NCBI RefSeq assembly: GCF_033473495.1
Contig: NC_088937.1
Span: 2,418,001-2,482,000, forward strand
Reading direction: 5' to 3'
DNA from: Cercospora beticola
Lineage: Eukaryota; Ascomycota; Dothideomycetes; Mycosphaerellales; Mycosphaerellaceae
Length of the DNA: 64,000 bases
The notes below the pieces were generated by a model. The model had not been told where the DNA came from. It was given only the letters and a program-made list of their open reading frames with translations, and made no database searches. The translations under genes were made by a program, and so were the position numbers. Below, one piece after another: positions 10,897 through 22,820 of the stretch (positions within the stretch are counted from its first letter, which is position 1; the number at the start of each line of letters is the position of its first letter).

Positions 10897-13800
10897 CTAC
10901 TCCTTCGGCGTGGCATCGTCGTCTTGAGCCGAGAGATCGGGACTGGGAGGCACGATCACAGTGGTAGGCGGGGCAGCTGGAGTTGCTTCCGGGTCCTTCT
11001 TGTCTTCTGCACCGGCGGTTTCAGCAGCATTTGCAGGATCTTCGTCGATAACGATAGGCGCGTCCGCAGAACCGTCCCCTTTCTCGGACTCTTCTGCTAT
11101 CGTGCTTGTGGGACGACCTTCGCTCTGATCAACGCTGCCACCCGCGGCGTTTCGCCGTCGAGCTCTTCTTTTCGAGCGCTCGTCATCGGCGCTCTCTCTT
11201 CTTCGCCGAACCCGCAGCGTGTTGTCTTGTGGATCTGCAGGTTCAGCGTCGCCACGAAGGCCTTGCAACAGAGAAGCTGCACGATCTGCAATATCCTCGC
11301 TCTCGGAGACGCCGCCCTCGCCTGCCGATGCGGGATCAGAGTCGTTAGTCCGCGACGGCTTCAGCAGGCCTTCTGAATTGTCAACATCTTCTTCAACATT
11401 CTCGCCAGTCTCCGGTATCTGCTGGCCAGAAGCGATGCGGACTTGATGTTTATCCTTGAGACGAGCTCGTCTCCGCCTTTCGCGAGTGTCACGCGATTGA
11501 GGTGCAGCCGCGCGCAGCTTCTCGAGAAGAGAGTCCATGGCGCCTGTGGAAGGAGATGGGCTGAGCTCGCCGCTGCTGATAGCTGTTGCAGCGCTGGTTT
11601 TCAGCTGCTTGCGGCGCATGTTCTCCTCATTCCGGCGCCACTGCTCTTCCAGCTTGAGATTCTTCTCGTGCGCTTTCTGTTCTCATGGTCAGTATGGTAG
11701 CGATGAATATAGGAAGCTACCAGGGTCTTTTACCTTGTACTCGTTCAAGAAGTTGGCCAGCTTGCCAAAGAACTCTCGCCTTGCATTCTCGTCCTTGTTG
11801 TCATCGCCGAAGTACGTCAGGATATCGTCGTACACCCGCTTCATCTCGTCAAGATACAGTTGCATCTGTTCGGCCTTCCGCCTGGCTTCCTTCATGCTTC
11901 TCTGCACAACCTGCGAAACCCTGTCCTCCGGGTGGAATCGCTTAGGGTCTGACAGATTGCCACTGTCCAAGCTCATCTGTACGTTGGCAATGTTGTCTAT
12001 ATATTTCTTCGCATCCGATTGCAGCTGTTCGATATTGATCTTCTGTGCGGTGAGCACACCGGAAATGTCATCGTAAAAGCCTTCGTATTGTGGATACTGT
12101 TGGCGGATGACACGTTCGACATAGTCGAGAAGCGTGGACTCGTTGTCTTTGTCCTTGACCATTCCAAGACGAGCCAGAGAGGAAAGCTTGAATCCGATAG
12201 CCTGCTTATTAGAATCGTTCATATAATTGCCGATGTCGAGAATCAAGCCGAAGACGGGCATCAGCTTGACAGAGTCACGCAGCGACTCAGAGACTGCTAC
12301 AACGTTCTTCAGCTTGTTCGAGATCTCCTCGTACTCGGGTTCATAATTTCTTGTCAACGCCAATGCTCGCATACGTGCTTTCCAGTAATGATGCAGCTCG
12401 TACGCTGTGTAGAGGTATATTTGGTCTTCGCGAGTAAGCTCGGCAGGATCAGATTCGCGTGTAGCCTTGAGCGCATCTGGGCCATTCCAGTCCTTCGAAT
12501 AAGCGGCCATTAGCTTAGCCACGTTATCCGGAATAGTGCAAAGGTTCTCGTGCTGCAAGAAATCCATGACGTTGCCGTTGTCCAAAATCTCACGATCACA
12601 ATGAATGATCATGCGGACGACATCCTCGGGCTCGACATTAGCGAACTTCGCCAAAGAGATCTGCATCATGTGCATGAGGTCTCTGCTAATGATCTGCTTC
12701 TTGTCGCTCTTATTCTTGCCACCGCCTTGCCCGATTTGCCGGATTTCCTTGGCCATGAAAAGCTTCTCGATCTCGTCCAGAATTCCCTTCTTCGACAGCT
12801 CTTGGTATTTCTCTTCCTTCTGCTCGAATGTCGGTGTATGCAGACCCCACATGGTACGATCCGCATCGTCAACCTTCTCCCAGTGAAGTGCCTTGAGCTT
12901 CTTTTTCGGCCTTGGTCCAGCAGTACTGTGCGAAGTTGAGGTATTGTACATCTGCTTGGGTAAGAATCCGCCATTCATCTTGCCCGGCAAAGGAGGCGCT
13001 CCTGGAGGCGGGGGTGGGCCGCCAAACGCCACGCCTGGAGGTGGTGGCGGCGGAGGAGGTGCGGCGCCATTAAAGCCTGGTAATGGCGGAGGTGGAGGTG
13101 GTGCAGCACCCCCGAACCCAGGCATAGGAGGTGGAGGCGGTGCAGCATTTGAAAAGCCAGGCATCGGCGGAGGAGGTGGCGGCGGCGCGCCATCAAAGCC
13201 AGAGCCAGAGCCAGGAACAGGAGGGGGCGGCGGGGGTGGTGGACCATTGAAGCCATCTTTCGCAATAGCCGCAGCTTCATCGGTACTTGTTGGTGTCTTC
13301 GGGCTCTCGCTTTCCAGACTTGGATGGCTTGGCCCTGTGGTGACTCCATCCCCTTCATCATCGCTGCCCTCGACACGTTGAGTCTTACGCTGCAGTTCTG
13401 CGAGCATGCCCTGTTGCGCTTGAGCCACGTTCGTTGGGACCTTGGGTCGCGTGTATTCGACCAAGCGTGGCTTTTCGAATATCGCCTCGTCATCTTGCAT
13501 GTCTTCGTCGACATCGTCCTCGGTCTCACCGTCGGTTGGCTTCGAAACTGGCTTGCGAGTGATGCCGCTCTTCGCTCGGGTGACAGAGCCTAGGTATGGC
13601 ATGTGTGCGCCTAGACCATCAGGCTCCATACCAACTCCTTCCATCTTTTCGCGGAGTTCTCGCAGCTTGTCACTAGGATTGACTTGCTGCCAGACTTTGC
13701 CCTCCAATTTCGCCTGAGTCTTTGCACGTTCCAGTTGCATCTCGAGACGATCCATAAGCCTCTCGCGATCCAAGATACCTTGCAGTTGTGCTGGGTCAGC

Positions 13801-16155
13801 TCGTTCGCCATTCTTGCCTTCCTTCTTCGCATGCGAAGCGGCTATGTCTTGTGCATCTCGAAGCATAAGATAGAGCTCTCTGGTCTCCAGTTCCTGACGT
13901 TGCAAGTCCTGGGCACGTACCCTTTGCAGATCGCCAAGCTCGGATCTCAATGCGTCTGCTTGCCGTGACTGCAGATCGATCACAGCCGCTTGCTCTTCTA
14001 CTTGTTTCTGTAATTTGGCCACAAGTCCTTCAGCGCCCATTTCCACCTGAGACCGCATCTCGTCACGCTCCGCGATGGCAGCATCTGCTATCAGCTTTGC
14101 CTCGTGCGCTGCTTCCCTTGCTTGCCGGGCCTCAGAGTCCGTGTGAAGCTTGTCCATCAACGACTGCACAGAGAAGTTGAGCGACTGCTTCAAGTCCATG
14201 TCTGGCAACCGTCGGTCCATAGCGACGTACGAAAGCATGCTTTCCACAAGTTGGAAGAGCTTCAGACGATCCTCGCCCTCATTGTCACGAATGAGGAGCA
14301 AATGCTGAAGTGCGGACAGGAAATAGTCTCCTTCTTTGCTGCCCGCAATTCTTTGCTGAATGGCTTCCACGATGTGTACGGGATCGTTGAGGTCCTTACC
14401 CTCGCCTTCCATGCTATCGTGCATTGAGTTGCCATCCCTTTCCAGCAGGTCCTCGTAGTCGATTGCTTCGTTTGTTCGATACCGTTCAATCTGTTTATCA
14501 ATGACTTCGTACTGGAAGTCCTCCATCTTCGTCAGGATTCGTTTCAGGCCACAAGCCACGAATTGGGCACGAATATGACATCGTAGCTGTAGATCACGTT
14601 CAGGTGCATCCACGATGGAGTTGAGCAGGAAGAGTGATGCCACGGCATATTCCATGAGCAGGTTCTCCATGCCAATGCCCCCACTGCGAACCTCGTCTGA
14701 TGCTCCGACGAGCGAGCCCATCTTCCCTCGCCCGTCAATGGTAACTTCCACAATTCGCATCCAGGCGTCAAATCTGCCATTTTCGTTCTGTGCAGCTTTG
14801 AGATGATCGAGAGCTTGTAACACTTTGAGATGGCCCGCGCCATCCGACCAGTGGCACAAAAATGTAAGTAATTCCGACACCAGTTTTCGCGTGTTCAAAC
14901 GGGGTGAAGTGAGTGAGCTCGCGAGGGACATGACAATGCTGTCATGTTGGAGAGCATTGTCCGCACCGTACTTGTTGTTCATCAATGCCTTCAGACATTT
15001 CACAATATCGTACTCGCGGTCCATGTCTTTCTCAGTCAGAACACCACCATTCGGCGTCGGTCCAGATGCGGTCCTTCGATTCAGTTTGCCCAGCAAGTTT
15101 GTCAGAGCGATTTGGCCTTGTGCCTCCACAAAGGCCTTCACCCAAGCGATAGGCTGCGTTCTCAGGCTGACTGACAAGCTTTGGAGCTGCTTGGGGGTTA
15201 TGGAGTTGTCCAGAATTCTCCTAACATACCACTCCGGGCTGCCCTCTTCGTCCATACGTCCTATGTCGAACCCCTGCATGCTGGTCATGGTATTCCGTGA
15301 CATGTGTTTCCGCTTTTGTTCTCCTTGCCATTCTGCCAGCCGATCTTGATAGACCAAGGTCCATTTTTTGCTAATAGGATAGGCCTCCATCTGGCGCCGC
15401 GCCTGTTCCGGCAAGCTTTTCCATCCTCTCTTCAGCATCAACTCCAAGAACTCCTTCTCAATGATCCTGTCGTCGCTTGGCCTTTGCATAAGGAAGCCCT
15501 CAGGCGTGAAGGACATGGTACTCGAGTGTGCGGACGGATTCGAGACATTGAGATAATTGTGCCCGCGGTCCCGGTCGCGGGACGAGGTCGTGGCTTGCGA
15601 CATTCTCTCGTGGTCAGCGTAGGAGCCACCATTTCCGTACTGGTACTGGCGACGGTCGTAGGAGGAGTTGGAGCGGATGCTCCCATGGTCAGAGGAGTTT
15701 CGCGACTGTGCGTAGCCGTTCAGCGTCGAGGTCTCCGGGTCGTGCTGCCGAGCACTGCGGGTACTGCTGCCGTGCGTGGGCGGTCTCGGGGCCATGGCGC
15801 TCGGATCGATGACTGGGTACTGGTGGAAGTCTCCGCCACCTTTGTTGAGGTGGTGGGGCAGCGGATCCCGCCGCGACACTGGCCGGTCGCCGTGCTCAAC
15901 ATGCACAGGTGGGCGATCTTGTCGCATAGCATCATATGGTATGCTGGTGATCACGCCGGCTTGCATATTGATTCCATCTTGCGAGTGACCGTGCCTCATG
16001 TAGTCCTCCTGGTCGATAGTCGAGGTGGAGCTCCGGTGCGAATGGCGCGAAGCGTTGTCAGGTACGGGCGCCGCATCTCCTTTGTCCTTCTTGCTCCGGT
16101 GGAAGAAAGACTTGGTGCCGCTGGACTGGCGCGCGGCCTTGTCGGTGGAGAACAT
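10897..16155 (-). CDS. sepA: Diaphanous-type formin (SepA/Bni1)
   Basis: Actin nucleator for hyphal tip growth, septation and actin cables. Two exons: 16155-11734 and 11676-10897, joined at FLNEYK/KAHEKN across a 57-nt intron (GTAAAA donor), giving 1733 residues; Aspergillus SepA is close to 1790. Order: basic N-terminus with low-complexity region; Rho-GTPase-binding/FH3 region ~225-670; coiled coil ~685-830 (AREAAHEAKLIADAAIAERDEM and onward); FH1 polyproline region ~968-1060 with several blocks of 5-9 prolines ending in VPG/MPG/LPG, the profilin sites; FH2 from KLKALHWEKVDDADRTMWG (~1085) to ~1470, including a 'GNYMNDSNKQAIGFKLSSL' signature; then a charged tail likely to carry the autoregulatory DAD. 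Long plus-strand frames in this interval are shadows of it. Confidence 0.95.
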
Positions 16156-16974
16156 GGTATTGTGTCCCTGCTGTCCGCCGCCTCTGGCCTCGCCCGCGGC
16201 CTAATCTCCTCCTCCCTAGCGCTCCGCGCGCACTCAGGCGCTGTTGCAGCCAGACTGTATGCTGCCTAGTTGCTGCTGCTAATCTCGAGGCGTGTCCTGG
16301 CCGGCCAGCGTCTTCATTTCAGGCCGCCGCACGTGCTGGCGCGGATCTACTATGTATAGTGCGTCTGGCCAGCATGCACTGACGTCCTGCCGTCGTCGCT
16401 GCTCCCGGTACCTATGCAGTCGTTGTCGCCGCTGCGCGACCACGCGAGCCACACGCCGCGAACTCGCTCGCTTGCTCCTGCGGTGTTGTTGACGCTCGTT
16501 GAGCTGGCGGTCGACGGTGGCACGCCCGGCGTGCTTGGGGGGGTGGATGCTGGTGGACGTGTCTCCAGGTTTCACGATGAGTCGTGTGCTGGGCGGACCT
16601 TCGCACGGATAGCGGCTCGAGCGTTCAGGTGGTGGAAACACAGGACCCCCTGAGACACACTCGAGGACGAACCCAAGAACCTAGCGCGAAAGTCTGGAGC
16701 CAAACCTAGGCTTAACTTGACGTCTGGCAAGCTGCAGCAACGAATCAGATCGGGAGCTGAACAATCACACTCTGTGTGAGATTCGACGTCATGCTATGTA
16801 CTTTTGTAGTTTTACACAACAGTCGCTGTGAACAGTGCAAGTGGGCATGTGAGACATTTCTCGGTCCGTCTAGAAACCCTTGCCAGCACGCCAACACACG
16901 ACCCAGCCGCGCCGCACGGAGCAGCTGACCGATCATCCACCAATGCGTGTTGGTACATCGACATGTGGATTTGA
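16156..16974. other. Formin promoter/5' UTR and hus1 3' region
   Basis: GC-rich upstream region of the formin with a short poly-G run near 16540. It is followed by the 3' UTR of hus1. No gene is supported; frames here lack any family resemblance. Confidence 0.45.
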
Positions 16975-18061
16975 TTATGGCACGAAGGACGAGATGTAAT
17001 ACTGTGGCTTCAGTCAGAAATGGGACAGACTTGCGTGGACGAGAAAGTCCTACCGTAAGCACATCTTCGCCGCCACCAGGATCATCACGGTCGAGGAAGA
17101 CATATAGAACGAGCGCATGCTCGTCAGCGAAGCAGGCAATTACTCTTCCGCCCAGACGACCGACGCTCAACACACGTCCCCAGTCTCGACCATCCACACG
17201 CACGGTCGCCCAGCCTTCTTCGCTCTGTCCAGAAGCGTCGCCGAGCGCTTTCATTCGGGTACTCGGATGGTTTGCAAGCCCATCCACACCGTCTTCGACT
17301 TGCGAAGGATCAAGCTCTGGATTCTCGAGTCCGGTCCAGAGACTGTTGATCCGCATCGCATCTGTATTCAGCGTGAGTCGTAGACAACCATGCATGTTCG
17401 CGCTGATCTCGAGCTTCGGCCCAGCCATAGACTTAGTAAAGCCACCTCGTGTGCTTTTTGCCGACATGGCTAGCTTGGTAAAGCGATCGCTGATGCCTTT
17501 CAACTGCATGAGATTCGGCAGTGTGATGTGCACGTCCGGCAGTCGAGATCTTGGCTCGTGCAAGCCATCGACAGAGGCTGGTGCAAGAACGCGTATGGGG
17601 ATGTCTTGTGTGACGAGAGTCTCCCGCTCCTGCCTAGCAGTCAAGAAGTCGGCATCCTCTCCGCTGTGTCTGTCGTAGCCAGGATGGCCATTGGCATTTG
17701 AAGCACTACTGTTGATCGGCTGAGTTGCGATCGTGAGCGACAGCAAGGGCACGTTGTCCTTCTTGGTGAGGCGAATGCTCGCGGATGTCGCATGAGCAGC
17801 ACTCTTCAGCGCTCGTTGCAGTGGCGCAAGCGGTACTTCGAGATTGATGGTGTTGCCCTCGGCGGCAGACTGAATGCTGTACGTTTCGAAGATTGTGTCG
17901 ATGGCGAGGACCGACCAAACTTGGGAACCAGTTTCAGGAATGACAGTGAAGCGTACATCCTTTTCGTCCAGTCTGAGCCAGGCAATGTTGCCGAGAGAAG
18001 CGAGTGAGGCCGTGAACTTGGTGAACGTGTGCACATTCTGTATGCCTGCGCGGAACCGCAT
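16975..18061 (-). CDS. hus1: Checkpoint clamp subunit Hus1
   Basis: Subunit of the Rad9-Rad1-Hus1 (9-1-1) sliding clamp, loaded at damaged DNA to activate ATR/Mec1 signalling; it acts in the nucleus. Exon 1 is 18061-17054, then a 52-nt intron (GTAGGA donor, CACAG acceptor), then a 27-nt last exon 17001-16975. This gives 344 residues ending EDVLTYYISSFVP, the typical fungal Hus1 C-terminus; without splicing the frame runs into unrelated sequence. The start MRFRAGIQNVHTFTKFT is diagnostic of the family. The middle carries the PCNA-like fold strands (VPLAPLQRALKSA, SIRLTKK). It shares a ~510-bp divergent promoter with the F-box gene. Confidence 0.9.
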
Positions 18062-18572
18062 GTTGGCGACTGTGGATCATGCAGAAGATGGAGACACAGA
18101 AGTGAGCCTCATGCTGCACGCTGTAGCATGGTATCAACGGGCCCTGGTGTCGCGAACTCGACGCGTCACAGCAGCGAACTCGTGGGCTCGACGACCACAA
18201 TGGCGGCACGCCGCGAACTGGATACACGAATAAGGTGTTCTCTGAAGCGTGCGAACGACAACGCGAATGTGAAAGCGTTGCAGACTCGTCGCCGCGGTCG
18301 AGGTCTTCAGGCTGCCAGTCCCAGTGACCGAAATCTGCCTGCGCATTCAGGGTCCACCGTGATCGACCGCGCTTGTCTGCGGGAGTTGCCGGCGCATGCA
18401 TCATGCATCCCTGCGTCACACTTTCCTTGTGCAAGGCAAGCAGCACGCGAACCAGCAGCCTTGCACCACCACGTCTCATCTCTTGCACCACCTTGCCACG
18501 CGGTCGGTCGCATCCATCGCACTCTTTTGGTCGTGAGCGCAACATCGTCCTGTGCAGCGAGTGGGCGCAGTC
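18062..18572. promoter_or_regulatory. Divergent promoter hus1 / F-box gene
   Basis: About 510 bases between two divergent starts. No TATA box or clear protein-coding potential is seen. Confidence 0.45.
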
Positions 18573-20699
18573 ATGGCCGGCACGAAGCGACGTTCCACTC
18601 GTCAAGCAGCCACTCGACGCCGCTCCATCTACCTCGATCCCGATACCGACGACGACTTCGAGGCAGGCAGCGAAGATGACTACACTCCACACGAACAGCC
18701 GGTCGAAGTCGCGGAAGAGCCCGCACCAAAGAGGCGCAAGCTCAGCACCCGGCGCAAACCACTCACTCGAAGCAAGGCCGCGAAGACTCGGCAGAGCTCA
18801 CTGAAGAAGGAATTCAGGGTTGGAAAGTCAAGGAAGCCGAACGTCGAGCCGGTAAAGAAAGTGTTCGATGGTCCAAGCGATGGGAAGATCCCAAAGTGGG
18901 TGGAGCTTCCGCATGATATCCTCAAGAGCATCTTTACCTATGCCGCCGGCGATACACAATCATGGACTCGCCCGTCGCACGACAATGCAGCGTGGCTCAA
19001 GCTATCTGCCGCACGGGTGTGTCGCGCGTTCGCGGAGCCTGCGCTTGATGCGTACTACAACTCGCCGGGAATCTACAATACACAGCATCCTCACCAGCTG
19101 CTCGATCTCTTGCGAACCTCCAACGATCAACGATTTGTGAATTACAATGTCAAGATCCACAGGCTCAACGTCGATCTTCGTAATCTGGCATACTCAGCAC
19201 CAGGAAGGCCTGTATTTGATCTATTGCAGCTCATCCCCGAGCTGCCACAGCTGCAACACATGGAACTGCTGCACCAGAACTACGAGAAGCCTTACAGACC
19301 TCGAAAGCAGCCCAAGTGGACCCTACAACCTCGAGAGCTGGTGAAGGCGATGGAAAATCGTGGAATCCATTTGCGAACCTGGCGTTGGAGTCGTGACACA
19401 ATTGCAAAACACCCCTTGGCCCACGACATTCCACTGGATCTGTATGAAAAGCTGTCCGATGTCCACGACAGTAGTGTCTTCGCCTATCTGAGGCGTTTGG
19501 TCGTCACCGGATTCAATGTTGACGACAGCTTGGAACCTGCAGCTGTGGACGTGGAAGATGAGAGCCGTAGCCCGCCGGGTCTTGCGACGTCTATCGCCAA
19601 GCTGCCTGCGCTGACTGACCTAACATTCATATCATGCGACATTATCATGGACAAGTTTCTGCAACGACTTCCGAACAACTTGCGACGTCTTGAGCTCAGC
19701 AACTGTTTGGAAATCACAAGTGACATGCTGCGAGACTTCTTCAACACGTCTGGATCCCAGCTGAGGGTCCTCGAGCTGAACAACAATGCTGCCTTGAACC
19801 TCAGTTTCACCCAAAGCTTGAAGGAGAAGTGCCCGCGCTTGGAAGTGTTGAGAATGGACTTGCAGCTCTACAGTGAGAAGGAAACGACGAATGATGCTTT
19901 TGAGCTCTACGATGAGCTGTTGCCCGAGAATGAGACTGCGACCTGGCCCCCGACTTTGCGGCACTTGGAGATTCTGGAAGCACAGAAGTGGTCACCTGAG
20001 TCAGCGCAGAACTTCTTCCGAACACTTGTCGAACGAGCAGATGAACTACCAGATCTACGGACGCTGATCATCCATGCGCACGTAAACATCCCCTGGCGTG
20101 ATCGTGTCCAATTTCGAGACCAATGGATCGAGCGTCTTCGACGGGTGTACCAGCGTGAGCACGCTGAGCCAAACAAGAATTTCGGCTCGCTGCGGCAGTT
20201 CCGGATGTCTCGACCGAGTGCTTCAATTGAGAACGGAATGTACAGCAGCGACCTAGATGAGCTGAGTCGAGACGTACCAGTTGACGGCAGACATTCACGT
20301 GTCCGAAAGGCTTCTCACGTGCAGATCTCGCCGCACAAACCCAGCGGCGACACAGATCAGTATTCTGATTCTGATCTCCAGGCTGAGCCAAAGTCCAGGC
20401 CACAACGTCGCAGCAAGCGTGTTGCAGAAACTCAGCTGCTTTCACGTTCGAAAACCACCACCCCGTCGCCAGAATCAGCATCGGATACAGAGTCGGATGA
20501 GGAAGTTGGAGGGGCAGATTGGCGCAAAGTGCCAGAAAATTTCATACAAGGTCTTTGCGATGTTGTGGACATTCGCATTGATAACCAGCGACCGCGCGAG
20601 ATGCAGTATACGGAAGCCGATTTCCTTGACGCAGAGGCCAGTGGAGATGATGATTGGAACGAAGACGCAGATGAGGAAGAAGATGGCTATGCTTGGTAG
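18573..20699 (+). CDS. F-box / leucine-rich-repeat nuclear protein
   Basis: Single exon, 708 residues; the first ATG in frame is at 18573. The N-terminal ~100 residues are basic and rich in TRR, KRRK and RRKPLTR clusters, likely nuclear localisation signals. An F-box-like segment follows at ~104-125 (KWVELPHDILKSIFTYAAG), which would bind Skp1 in an SCF ubiquitin ligase. Then come degenerate leucine-rich repeats to ~470 (LPELPQLQHMELL, LPALTDLTFISC, LRRLELSNCLEITSDML, LRVLELNNN). The C-terminus is disordered, with RRSKR and SDTESDEE stretches and an acidic end (DDDWNEDADEEEDGYAW). The target is unknown. The stop codon directly abuts repeat copy A. Confidence 0.75.
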   Translation: MAGTKRRSTRQAATRRRSIYLDPDTDDDFEAGSEDDYTPHEQPVEVAEEPAPKRRKLSTRRKPLTRSKAAKTRQSSLKKEFRVGKSRKPNVEPVKKVFDGPSDGKIPKWVELPHDILKSIFTYAAGDTQSWTRPSHDNAAWLKLSAARVCRAFAEPALDAYYNSPGIYNTQHPHQLLDLLRTSNDQRFVNYNVKIHRLNVDLRNLAYSAPGRPVFDLLQLIPELPQLQHMELLHQNYEKPYRPRKQPKWTLQPRELVKAMENRGIHLRTWRWSRDTIAKHPLAHDIPLDLYEKLSDVHDSSVFAYLRRLVVTGFNVDDSLEPAAVDVEDESRSPPGLATSIAKLPALTDLTFISCDIIMDKFLQRLPNNLRRLELSNCLEITSDMLRDFFNTSGSQLRVLELNNNAALNLSFTQSLKEKCPRLEVLRMDLQLYSEKETTNDAFELYDELLPENETATWPPTLRHLEILEAQKWSPESAQNFFRTLVERADELPDLRTLIIHAHVNIPWRDRVQFRDQWIERLRRVYQREHAEPNKNFGSLRQFRMSRPSASIENGMYSSDLDELSRDVPVDGRHSRVRKASHVQISPHKPSGDTDQYSDSDLQAEPKSRPQRRSKRVAETQLLSRSKTTTPSPESASDTESDEEVGGADWRKVPENFIQGLCDVVDIRIDNQRPREMQYTEADFLDAEASGDDDWNEDADEEEDGYAW

Positions 20700-20700
20700 C

Positions 20701-20856
20701 CAGGGAGGCTGTGAGGATACTGAGCGACGAATCGTGTACAACGCTCGTCAGGTACCAGCTATCATAGCAGTTAGTGTAATGGTAGATTGAGGTGGAGGCG
20801 CTACGGTACTGCATTCACGAGAGAGATGATTAAAAAGCATGCCACGCAGGCTTTGC
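20701..20856 (-). repeat. Dispersed repeat, copy A (~156 bp)
   Basis: Read on the minus strand, this block aligns almost without gaps to 26924-27078 on the plus strand. I estimate about 80-83% identity by eye, and most mismatches are transitions. The best core (20736-20760 reversed) is a 23-base perfect match around GGTACC, next to a 16-base perfect match. It begins one base after the stop codon of the F-box gene. No target-site duplication or terminal inverted repeat could be fixed by eye. Confidence 0.8.
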
Positions 20857-22657
20857 ATTGTTGCCCAGATAAGAAATAATTTTAAAAATCCACGTCTGGA
20901 AATCTCGCAGCGAGACATTCGCGACTACAGGATGGCAGCGGTACTTGCGAAGGATCCTCTACCGACATAGGGCTGATGACTGATGCTGAACTTGCATGTA
21001 CTTTTGCCAGAGGAATCGGGCATGCAGGAGGCTCTGTCATCCTGCCAGCTGTAAGTATCTGGTTCCTGCAGACTGGCTGGGCTGTTATGGTGTCGATCAC
21101 TTTGGGCAGAGTAGATGATAAAATGTGCAGATCTGTGGAAGTTGACAGACGAGCGTAGGGTTGGTTGCGGGTTACCGGGCGGTTTCCCGTCATCGCGCTG
21201 GCTTATGGAGGAAGATTGTTGACGGAGTCGCGGTCCGGTCAGCAAAAGACTTTGACAATGGATGTCTTCGTGTTTACTGTCAGGCTTGCGCGAAGAGCTT
21301 CCGGCTCAGTGCGGTCAGCCTACGATCCGCCACAGCCAATGGCATCTCACGGAAGCACAATGGAGGCATTGCATGACGGACGTGGAAGACATTTCTCTGT
21401 TGGGTCGATGGAGCTCCGGGCCCTGTAGAGCAGGTGACAACTTGTGATCCTACAGCATATCATGTTTGAGGCCTATCTCGGCGGACCTTGATTGCGGGTC
21501 AGCAATCGACTGCACCCTGAACGTGCTATCTTCGTCCACATCCAGCTGCGATGATGCAGCAGAGAGTGTCCACAATGCGAACCCTGGGCCGGGTTAGTGG
21601 AAGACTTGCGATATCGTGCTGCATCGTGACAGCATGGCGGGTCACCAAGTCGAATCCGATGCCATGGGATGGATCCATTTTAGCATGATAGCCACATGGC
21701 GATGGTTCCTGCCGCAGTCAAGCAAAGACAGCCAGCAACGGGCGGCCTGCTGTACCTTTTACCAATACGGTAGATCGCCGCGAGAGCTGCATAGGGCTGC
21801 AGCAGCAGGTCAGCGTCGTCATGAATGCAGGATAATAAGGTCGCAGTAGTAGCAGCGGCATCCTTCACCGTCTCGACGCCTCACTGTAGCATAGCAAAAT
21901 GGTTCACCATAAGTATCGAAAAGGCGGAAGAGAGGAGCATGTCAGAGGGCTGAGCACAAAAGCCATCCGACGAGCTAGGCCCGAAGAGTGCTGGATAACT
22001 GCATTAATTATCCGCTTTCGATCCTTAGTTGCTATTGATAGCCTTCTTCTGACTCCCGTGACCGCGCTAGACATCGACTCCACGCTTGCGCTTGCTCAGG
22101 ACTTCCTTCGCATGCTTCGACGTCCCGCCCGTTCTGGCCACCGATTCGCTTGTCCGAGCCTCGTGGCAGGTCCTACACGGCCCGCTAGTGAGAGGCACTG
22201 CACCTTTGGCTGAAAGAAGTGACTGCCAATTCTCTTCCGAAAGCTGTGTTTGTGACTGCGTCCGCTGCTGCAGGCACGGGAATAGATGGCTTGTCCGATG
22301 GCTGGCTTTTGGTCCCTGGAAGCCTTCACGATGACATGCGTAGGTGCACACCGAACGTGTGCTTTGGGGTGAGCATGATCCTATATAGATCATGTCCTGA
22401 TCGCCACTCCTGCTTCCCTTCTCATCATCAGCAGCATCGCAACACAACAGCTTCATTTCCTTTACAGTCTTCAGCGCGAATTTCCTACTGTCAACAATTT
22501 CCATTCAGCTTCAGGACTACGACTGCACCTTTTCCTGTCAACGACTTCAAGCAAGCCTCAGTACGCTTGACATTTCCTGTCTCCTACTGTCATCTCTCTC
22601 AAGACCGATTTCCTTAAACCCAACACCCTTTCTTATCTCGTATCTCAAATCATCATA
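20857..22657. other. Gene-poor stretch upstream of the GRGGYN micro-ORFs
   Basis: About 1.8 kb without a supported gene. A TATA-like motif (CTATATAGAT) at 22380-22389 is followed by a long C/T- and CAAC-rich segment (22400-22650) that looks like the 5' UTR of a well-expressed transcript leading into the micro-ORF at 22658. Confidence 0.4.
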
Positions 22658-22681
22658 ATGGGTCGCGGAGGATACAACTAA
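22658..22681 (+). CDS. Micro-ORF encoding a heptapeptide MGRGGYN
   Basis: ATG-GGT-CGC-GGA-GGA-TAC-AAC-TAA follows a strongly pyrimidine-rich leader and a favourable ATAATG start context. The last six residues are identical to the end of the spliced ORF at 22821-22941, while three of the four shared G/R codons use different synonymous codons. It may be a stand-alone peptide, an upstream ORF of the same transcript, or an exon remnant. No function is known to me. The GRGG core recalls the GRGGAGN signature of the fungal DUF3602/Par32 family. Confidence 0.3.
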   Translation: MGRGGYN

Positions 22682-22779
22682 ACGACGCTTCCATCTCGAC
22701 TTCAAGCTCTTTCCAACCTCAAGGGAAACGCTACAAGACACCGCAACTTTCTTCACGCAGGGACAACCTCTTATTCTTA

Positions 22780-22797
22780 TCCGGCATAATTACCGGA
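22780..22797. promoter_or_regulatory. Dyad TCCGG-N8-CCGGA
   Basis: A perfect 5-bp inverted repeat separated by eight AT-rich bases. CGG-N(x)-CCG dyads are typical targets of Zn2Cys6 fungal regulators. It lies between the two GRGGYN ORFs, 24 bases before the second start. Function is inference only. Confidence 0.25.
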
Positions 22798-22820
22798 ACA
22801 TTTTCTATCTACATCAAATA

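Noticed and set aside
15304..16269. 321-codon plus-strand frame, and the glycine-rich plus-strand frame at 12893-13381
   Set aside because: Both are antisense shadows of the formin; the Gly-rich one is the complement of the FH1 polyproline region.
20755..20800. TAGTGTAATGG, resembling a tRNA A box, inside repeat copy A
   Set aside because: No B box at the proper spacing on the same strand, and copy B does not preserve it; a tRNA-derived SINE origin is not supported.
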